NCBI GenBank assembly: GCA_036426205.1
Contig: CM071569.1
Coordinates: 4,127,644 to 4,191,643, forward strand
DNA length: 64,000 nucleotides
Direction: 5' to 3'
From: Ascaphus truei
Lineage: Eukaryota > Chordata > Amphibia > Anura > Ascaphidae
Shown here one piece after another: positions 56,701-64,000 of the stretch. The translations under genes were made by a program, and so were the position numbers. Numbering within the stretch: the stretch's first letter is position 1; each line of letters opens with the position of its first letter. The notes beneath the pieces are model-generated. The model was not told the DNA's origin. It worked only from the letters and a program-made list of their open reading frames with translations, and did not search any database.

Positions 56701-56819
56701 GGACTCTACTAAAAGAGGCTCTCACTCTTTCACTTGTAACATAACTGATTCTTTGGATGAAGCAAATTTAGCCAATGAACCAACATTGGCTTTCATCCAA
56801 ACTATGGTATTCTCTAGAA

Positions 56820-56914
56820 CAGGGGTCTCAAACTCAGTCCTCAAGGGCCATGAACAGGCCAGCTTTTATGGATATCCATGCTTCAGCACAGGTGGCTCAA
56901 TCAGTGGCTCAGAT
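56820..56914. mobile_element. Partial palindromic hAT MITE, copy 9
   Basis: Left half from CAGGGGTCTC to 'caatcagtggctcag'; preceded by ctctagaa, a typical hAT target octamer. Confidence 0.65.
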
Positions 56915-58093
56915 AAATGGCATGCTGTTCTGAAGTTTCAAACTGTTATAATTATTGCCCATAACCTGCCAGGAGGCTACGGTTAGAATGGGCTTGTATG
57001 TCCCAAGTAGAGCACACATATTGCCCCATATTCATATTCAGCGCGTTGAAATGAAAATACAGAAGAATACTTAACAGTAATGCAATGTTTCATACAAACT
57101 CCCGCCTTTATTAAATACTCATCAACTCTAACAATAACAATAGAAGAAGCAAAAAGCTGACTGTACATACCAAACACAATTAGAGAATAAGCCTGTGTCA
57201 TAGTATAAAAGGAAAAAGCAATTTATCAAGATCTCTGAGCTACAAAACTAGGCCAGACAAACAGCATTATAGTTACCAGAGAATAAAATCCCTTTGATTT
57301 TAATGAATTTATTTTTCTTGATTAATAGTATGGCATCGTTTTTTGCAACCAGTAAATAAAAATGTCATATGTATAAACGAAAATGTTTAAGTATACCCTG
57401 TGAACCCACTGTAAGCAAAAAGTAGATGTTTGCAGCCCCCTTTGGCACTAATATAACTGTGTGGGCTCACTCGGGTTTCTTCGCTCCCCATCATGTGATG
57501 TAGGATGTCTGTGCAGAAGGGATTGCCACTCCCTTGTGTCTTGTGACCAGTTATGTCAGGATAGAGAGATCAAAGAGTATATATAGCGCCACCTAATGTT
57601 CTAGAAACAGGTTCTTCAGAGTTCAGGCTGGGGCCTCACTGTGAGCCCTGTAAATACATGTGTGTACAGCTAAGTATATTAAGAAGAGTCCAGTCACCGT
57701 TTGTTGTTTTGAGTTAGGAAACATGCCCTTTAAGTAAGAACCAGTAGTAATGGTCTGAGATTGTTCTCACTATTGAAAAGGAGGAAGTATGCTCTGAGTA
57801 AGGCGTTATTGGCATAGTAACCCTGAAGTATGTTCGGATCGTCCCAACCAGAAGGTCCCTAGTACAATCCTGATCCCAGGTATGGTAAAAGTATGCAGTA
57901 CATAGTTCGTGGCTTGCTAAACCCGAAGCTCGAAGTGTATTCCATGAAAGGCCCATTCGATATGGGGCATTACTAACTCTATGCAAGAGATTGCCAATGT
58001 ATCCCTTACTACTGATAACAAGTACAAGAACTTCCCCAGTGTAAGAGTAAGATCTACCAGGGGATTAAGTTCAGAGTACTTTTTACCACGAGC
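56915..58093. other. No gene; possible LTR remnant around 57420-57720
   Basis: 'gagtatatatagcgcc' (57578 on) resembles a TATA box, followed by a G/T- and C-rich stretch and 'ccctgtaaatacatg'. The arrangement resembles an LTR promoter region, but no ends or target duplication are found. The rest is AT-rich. Confidence 0.3.
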
Positions 58094-58258
58094 TTCTTAG
58101 ATTGTAAGCTCTTCGAGGCAGGGACTTCTTTTCCTATTGCTACTTTGTGTCTAAAGCACTTATTTCCATTATGTGTTATATTATTATGTCATGTGTATTA
58201 CTCCTGTGAAGCTCTATGTACACAGACTGCGCTATATAAATAAAGATACATACATAGA
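58094..58258 (+). mobile_element. L2/MIR-like 3' tail
   Basis: 'cttagattgtaagctcttcg', 'aggcagggacttcttttcct', 'ttgtgtctaaagcac' and 'gcgctatataaataaag' then (ATAC)n: the classic L2-type 3' module. Confidence 0.65.
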
Positions 58259-59123
58259 TAAAAGTGAAATGTATGTCAATACCTATGGGAAAAAAAAAAA
58301 AAAGAGAGAAAAGGTAGCGCTAATAAAATAACCTGGTGATGACCCGCAGCCTGGGATATAACTCTGACACCCACGGTCAGAAGAGACAGATGCAAAACAT
58401 GTTATATCAGTGGCGCTGGGCCCCAAGTAACAACAAATATAGGATCCCCAATGTAAAGGATATAGAGCAGCCTGATTGGAAGTAGATGTCCACTAGAGCC
58501 CTCCTCGTGTTGGCGGTCAGATCATGTAGACAAAAAAGATTAAAAAACAAACATAGTGTGATACAGAATAACATAAACACAACTGACACCACTAACAGAC
58601 ACTAAAACTAACATATGCTGAGACACACACTAGACTGAAAAGTAAAAAAGGCATTTAATATAATAACTGATAGTTCAGTACAACTAAAAACACACAATGT
58701 GAGAAGTCCCTATAGTATCCTGTAGCTAGCTGAAATGCCTGCTTACCGGAGCCCAGCTGGTAACAGGCAGTGGATAATCGGAGAGTATCCCCTCTCATAT
58801 GAAACCGGTATGGCTCCTGCCCGTCTCCTGGATGTTTGCCACGTGCAAATGTCCGGCTGCCGGGGTGTAGGTGGATGTAACAGCTGTCTCAGCTTCACTG
58901 GGGCAGAACCATCCGTCTACGCTCCTTTCCTCCGTCCTCCGTGATGTGGACATGCGCAGAAGCGCTCGGCGTCGCAGGACATTCACCGCCGCAACACCAG
59001 CTCCTCGCGGTGAAGGGGGAAGCTATTGGCGGCAAATTCAAAAGTGCTCCAGTGAAGGAGCTGCTCAGCTTGGCCTGCGGGGCTCAGAAACGTTGCATAA
59101 AGCGCTCAGTGATATCAGGGACC

Positions 59124-59165
59124 ACCCTACGCGTTTCGGAAGATTGCGCTTCCTTCCTAAGGGGT
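59124..59165 (-). ncRNA. Hammerhead copy with broken core (left arm)
   Basis: Mirror of the motif at 59691. The first core box reads CTTAGGA instead of CTGAGGA, so invariant G5 is replaced by T. Stem I (ACCC/GGGT), stem II GGAAG/CTTCC and GAAA are intact. It is predicted to be inactive. Confidence 0.75.
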
Positions 59166-59690
59166 AAAAAAGTAGTGCCTCAGTCTCTGAATGTCTGCAC
59201 ATATATAGTCCCGATTTAAAAACACAGTAGCTCCTGTTGCATGCTGTCCACCTTACGCTCGTCTATGCAATATTATGTTCACATATGGGCTGTATATTGA
59301 TTTTTATTATGTATATTATCATGCACATATTTGTTACATATCCTTTAATGGATATGAATTTAAGGGTTAATACGGATAACCTAATGTAATCAATTAGCAT
59401 GTATGATGTATCATCTTATTTAGATTTCCTCTTCCACACAATAGTTGGGGGTCAACATTAATTTTGATATTTTATCAGTAGATCTATGTATTACATAAGT
59501 GTTATGTATATTTTTTCTTGTCTTTTATGTAGTTTTTTATATGTTATATGTTCATAAATGTTTTTGTTTATATGCTGAGACACCATTCATTGGTATTAGT
59601 GGGCATGTCCATTTTATTAAATTTGCTACTGTGTTTTTAAATCGGGACTATATATGTGCAGACATTCAGAGACTGAGGCACTACTTTTTT

Positions 59691-59732
59691 ACCCCTGAGG
59701 AAGGAAGCACAATCTTCCGAAACGCGTAGGGT
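59691..59732 (+). ncRNA. Hammerhead ribozyme, complete (right arm)
   Basis: Stem I ACCC (59691-59694) with GGGT (59729-59732); core CTGAGGA (59695-59701, variable position 7 is G); stem II GGAAG/CTTCC (59703-59707 with 59714-59718); GAAA (59719-59722); palindromic stem III ACGCGT (59722-59727); cleavage nucleotide A59728. All invariant bases are present. Confidence 0.85.
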
Positions 59733-60478
59733 GGTCCCTGATATCACTGAGCGCTTTATGCAACGTTTCTGAGCCCCGCAGGCCAAGCTGAGCAGCTCCT
59801 TCACTGGAGCACTTTTGAATTTGCCGCCAATAGCTTCCCCCTTCACCGCGAGGAGCTGGTGTTGCGGCGGTGAATGTCCTGCGACGCCGAGCGCTTCTGC
59901 GCATGTCCACATCACGGAGGACGGAGGAAAGGAGCGTAGACGGATGGTTCTGCCCCAGTGAAGCTGAGACAGCTGTTACATCCACCTACACCCCGGCAGC
60001 CGGACATTTGCACGTGGCAAACATCCAGGAGACGGGCAGGAGCCATACCGGTTTCATATGAGAGGGGATACTCTCCGATTATCCACTGCCTGTTACCAGC
60101 TGGGCTCCGGTAAGCAGGCATTTCAGCTAGCTACAGGATACTATAGGGACTTCTCACATTGTGTGTTTTTAGTTGTACTGAACTATCAGTTATTATATTA
60201 AATGCCTTTTTTACTTTTCAGTCTAGTGTGTGTCTCAGCATATGTTAGTTTTAGTGTCTGTTAGTGGTGTCAGTTGTGTTTATGTTATTCTGTATCACAC
60301 TATGTTTGTTTTTTAATCTTTTTTGTCTACATGATCTGACCGCCAACACGAGGAGGGCTCTAGTGGACATCTACTTCCAATCAGGCTGCTCTATATCCTT
60401 TACATTGGGGATCCTATATTTGTTGTTACTTGGGGCCCAGCGCCACTGATATAACATGTTTTGCATCAATACCTATGG

Positions 60479-61099
60479 AGCCATATAGACAGATGTCAAA
60501 TAAAGCACCTTTATGTTTCACAAAAATTCCTGGCGCCCATCCTTTTTCTATCCTCTTATTCATGCCCAGCCTGCTCTTACCCAGCACCCGGAACAGTGTG
60601 CTGAGAGACCTTTCGAGATGTGTAGGGGGGTTACATATAGAAATATAAATGTATAGAATGTGATGACGATAGGTAAGTACTAAATGAAACAGTGCCATGG
60701 ATTTTCATCTCTTGCCTTATTGATATGATGGAGTACCAAGCTATATCTATTGGTCTTAATGCAGGCAACCATGAACAGTCTTGGAAATTATCAGACCCAA
60801 TAACTAAAACAGACCCAGGCTTATCTCCACTGTCAAAAGTAGTAATTTGCCCCTGGAAAATCATATTCTACAGTTCAGTATGGTCCTCAGAACCAATCTA
60901 CCCCAATATTAAAACATACAAATATGACTTTTACCACTGGCCACTATTGTATCACAACATATGCTAAACTAGCATTACCTTGAGTGCTCTGAAAAATAAA
61001 TGGCAGTTTTATTAAATCACATTCAACCCCCCATCACCTCTCCACAGTCTCATTGTGATCCTCCCCTCCACACACATGGTCTAGCCCTCCCCCTCTAAG
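60479..61099. other. No gene recognised
   Basis: 'ctgagagacctttcgagatgtgtagg' near 60600-60626 is reminiscent of a strongly decayed PLE arm. The rest is unassigned. Confidence 0.35.
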
Positions 61100-61270
61100 G
61101 TGCAGATGAGTATTCTAAAACAAACCAGTGGCAATCACCAACAAGACCCAGGTACATGCTGGGTACATGCTGGGTACATGTTGCAACGTTTCAGTGACAT
61201 TTCTGCAGACAGACTAATGGCCCATCGGATTAACAGTGGGGGTCCCTGGCAGTCCCATTCAAACTGTGAG
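61100..61270. repeat. Partial relative of the 47207 MITE
   Basis: 'tattctaaaac.aaccagtggcaat', 'acccaggtacat', 'taatggccca.cggattaacag', 'gggggtccctggcagtcccattcaaact' match the left half of the 47.2-kb element. The triplicated 'gctgggtacat' parallels its tandem block. Confidence 0.65.
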
Positions 61271-63070
61271 AAATCTATGGCATTTGGTAATGTATAGGAT
61301 TTTCTGTCTGTTTATCCTTTATGTTTTGAGAAACTGTTCTTCATTTATTGTAACTGTATGTTCATGTAATCCTTTTTTCTGTAACCTAAGCACTGTATTT
61401 TTATATATTTTAAAACGTTTAATAAGTAATGCATTCAGCTCTGAATGAACTGTTACACACTCTGGAGAGAGTATTTATGTTTTTGGACACATTTTGATAT
61501 AATGATTTTTTGGTGTGTTAAAGTTTATGGTTTTTTCTATAATAAACAGGGACCTGGGACCCTAGCAAATATTAATATTCCATCTTTTATTTGTATTTCC
61601 CGGGTGGTGGAAGCGTCTAGATATGATTGCAATTGAGTAAGGGGTTAATATTAACTAATTGGAGGTACCTTTGTGGAGAAAGGTGAGTTGCCATGTGTAT
61701 TAACCCTGATTGCATATCTAAGTCACATGCTCACTTGTGTTCTGTTCGTGACAGGTGGTATATTAGGAAGGATTTAGGGGAAATATTAACTCATTTGAGG
61801 GACCTTTGCGAAGGTGAAGAGTGGGGCAGCTTGCGAGTTGTGTATTAACCCTTGTCCTGTAGAGGAGATATTGTCCATTTGAGGAACCTTTGCAGAGGTG
61901 AAAAGTGGGACCACTTGTCAGCCGTATGCAGGTCGCATGCTCACAGGGGTGTCATACGTAACAGGCAGCTAATGTGTATGTTAGGCTTTTATCAACAAAC
62001 ATGTTGGACTCGGTTTAGATTTATATTACATTATTCATTACTTACATTTGTTTGTCATGTTTGTACGGTGAGTGAGTGATACTCGAGGGGTTCAGCGTGA
62101 CGCAGAGTTCAAGAACAAATCTTAAAACAAGAATAAAAAAAAGTGCAGTTTGTCAGTGGGTGCTAGTTCTGCTATGGACTGGTGCCCAGATCCCAAAATG
62201 ATCATACCAGCATACTGAAGGTTAAAAAATGCAGCAGCACTTCAAACATTGTAAATAACTCCTATAATAAATGACCACCCATTTGACCCCAAGAGAAGGG
62301 CCAATACTGTGTTTAAGTATAAATGGATTAATTTACTTGGATGTAGAACAAAATGTCATGGACAAGTGTTTTCTGTCTGTGTTTTAGAAGCTGCTTGGAG
62401 AGGTTTGGATGCTTGCAGGATGAAGTCATCCTTTACTATTCTTCATATAGTTCCTCCTTCTCCCCATTGTTTGCTTTCAGAGATTTTTTTAACTCTCAGG
62501 GGTACAGTAAGCTAAAAAAAAAAAGGTACTCAGGGGGAATTTCTGATTTAAATTTAAATAAAGCTTCAACCATTATACATCAATATACATACATTGTACA
62601 TTATAATCAAACAAGGGCCTTGAAAAAAAACCTGCAAAAAAACAGAGCATTGTGGCTGCATTTAGCAGTCCCCAGCTGTACAAATGGTGCAAGGAGTGTA
62701 CATTTAAAGCCTAAAAGAACTGTTATTTGAGAAAAAATGTTCCTATATTGGTTTCTAATCCCCCAACTCAACACAGAGTTCTATGGTTTTTGGTTTCATG
62801 GGGAACTACAGTGAAAATGTATTTCTTTACAGTGAAGTGATTTGTTTAACAACCTGGAAAGTCCAAATAAGATTTGTAAATTAAACTTTGTAAATGACAT
62901 CCAATCACATCACACAATGAGAAGAGTGATTCTTTGCTTCCACTCACATCACACATTGTTTATAATATATATAAATCTCCCCAGCTTACCTCCATTATTT
63001 TGTAACTCGTTATTTTTGCTCTGTTCTCACTGGAAATCATCAAAGGAGAAACTTGATAGAGAATAGGTAG
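61271..63070. other. No gene; weak tandem repetition at 61650-61960
   Basis: Three diverged units share 'atattaact.attt.gagg.acctttg..gag.tgaa.agt' starting near 61652, 61785 and 61868. A partial TATATA run lies at 62960. No coding sequence is recognised. Confidence 0.4.
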
Positions 63071-63073
63071 TAA

Positions 63074-63472
63074 GGGTAGGGTGGCCAGGTGGCTTCTCCA
63101 AAAATACTGGACCCAATGGGAAAGCTGTGATGCGCTCAAGACACACACACACACCCCTCTCACCACTCTCTGCTCATGCCGTTTCCTCCTCTCCTTAGCC
63201 CCACCTCCCGGCTTCTGACACCTCCTGATTGGCTGCATTACCCAGAAGCAGTCAATCAGTATGGAGGAAGCTGCCCAGCCACCCAGCAACAGCCCTGCTC
63301 TCTCCCTGCCTTGGGAAATCCCGCTGCCCCCCAAGCCAATCAGGTCAATATGTCCAGAGAGGTAATACCGGTTTACACATACTGTACATGTCCAGTATTA
63401 CCTCTCATATTTTACTGGACAGAGTGTCCAAATACAGGACAGTCCGGTTCAATACTGGACACCTGGCAACCC
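63074..63472. mobile_element. Harbinger-like MITE, copy 2
   Basis: TAA at 63071-63073 and 63473-63475 flank GGGTAGGGTGGCCAGGTG and CACCTGGCAACCC. The interior follows copy 1 (32457-32863), including a short (CA)n, 'gccccacctcc', 'gattggctgc' and 'gtccagtatta'. Confidence 0.7.
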
Positions 63473-63758
63473 TAAGTAAGGTATGGGATTTCCCCAAAGC
63501 CTTGACTTGAGGACTTTACCTCTTTACATGCGCATATACAATTCTACAGGATGGTTAACAGTTGCAATGTAATGAAAAATATTTGCCTTTTTGTTGGGAG
63601 AAACTGGTTCCCATCCCAGTGCTAGCTTTGTGTGACTTATTTGGACCTCTGATATCAAAACTTTCTTCTCAGTACAGTTCAGTATTACAGCCTGGAACAG
63701 TGTAGGTTTGCTATAGGTTATGATACCTTTTAAAGGGGCAGTTTAACATACTCTATGG

Positions 63759-63890
63759 CAAGAGTGCCCAACTCCAGTCCTCAAGGGCCACCAACAGGTA
63801 AGGTTTAAAGGATATCCCAGCTTCAGCACAGGTGACTCAGTTGTTGACCTGTTAAAACCTGACCTGGAGTACTGGAGTTGGCCACTGTTG
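63759..63890. mobile_element. Palindromic hAT-type MITE, copy 10
   Basis: CTCTATGG (63751-63758) and CTCTATGT (63891-63898) flank it. The ends are CAAGAGTGCCC and GGCCACTGTTG. The centre is shortened to 'gactcagttgttgacc'. Confidence 0.75.
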
Positions 63891-64000
63891 CTCTATGTTT
63901 TTGAAGTTATCTAATGGAAAAATAAACACACATAAAAAAAATACGACCTGAACTTCTGTACAGGTGATAATCCTCCCGGTAATCACGGCCTTCTCAATTT

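Larger units (their letters stand above)
58289..60465. mobile_element. Penelope-like insertion as a large inverted repeat
   Basis: A 13-bp target duplication (tcaatacctatgg, 58276-58288 and 60466-60478) encloses 2177 bp. Inside, arms 58390-59230 and 59626-60467 are inverted copies differing at only a few positions, around a 395-bp AT-rich centre. Each arm carries a hammerhead motif that points outward and a GC-rich non-coding body. The left unit, read on the minus strand, extends 100 bp further, to 'gcgctacctttt' and a T-rich tail at 58289. That fits a full 3' end, with the right arm a truncated inverted second copy. No RT is encoded. Duplicate 98-, 92-, 69- and 63-codon frames in both arms are mirror shadows, not genes. 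Confidence 0.8.

Noticed and set aside
57578..57594. Host promoter TATA box
   Set aside because: No downstream exon or gene; at best part of an LTR remnant.
58735..60121. Paired 98-, 92-, 69- and 63-codon frames present in both arms at 58.7-60.1 kb
   Set aside because: They are exact mirror shadows of the inverted repeat, overlap on both strands and resemble no protein.

Overview
This window is a piece of a large, repeat-dense vertebrate genome. The repeat content suggests an amphibian, most likely a frog. The evidence is CR1-, L2- and RTE-type LINE fragments, several Penelope-like elements (PLEs) with hammerhead ribozymes, palindromic hAT MITEs, Harbinger- and mariner-type MITEs, a Helitron, long (AT)n and (GT)n arrays, and AT-rich single-copy DNA between them. 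I see no prokaryotic signature, no rRNA or tRNA gene, and no intact host gene. The only possible host coding sequence is one short terminal exon on the minus strand at 39561-39655. The DNA is best read as intergenic or long-intron sequence.

Layout. 0-10 kb holds a PLE ribozyme motif, a mariner-type MITE, an L2-like reverse transcriptase (RT) fragment, a CR1 3' end, an L2 3' end, a foldback element and a hAT MITE carrying CRE palindromes. 10-20 kb holds a duplicated pyrimidine-rich satellite, related CGGATT-rich MITEs, L2 fragments and a nested hAT MITE. 20-35 kb holds a solo LTR with target-site duplication (TSD), an internally deleted CR1, (GT)n-rich and CpG-rich MITEs, and an antisense L2 3' end. 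35-48 kb is sparser, with the candidate exon, an antisense PLE unit at 45 kb and a consensus-quality hammerhead at 47.85 kb. 48-53 kb holds an antisense RTE next to a sense PLE that retains YIDD, a Cys-rich motif and GIY-YIG-like remnants and ends in a hammerhead. 53.7-55.9 kb is a Helitron-like element filled with minisatellite. 58.3-60.5 kb is a young PLE insertion: two nearly identical inverted copies with a 13-bp TSD.

Main theme. At least five sites show the hammerhead core order (CUGANGA, closed stem II, GAAA, tiny stem III) beside PLE-like sequence. They range from apparently intact (47849-47893 minus; 59691-59732 plus) to decayed. One locus holds a built-in pair: an intact core in one arm and a mirror copy with the essential core G5 replaced. 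Assignments rest on reading the sequence and recalled family features. No database search or folding program was run.
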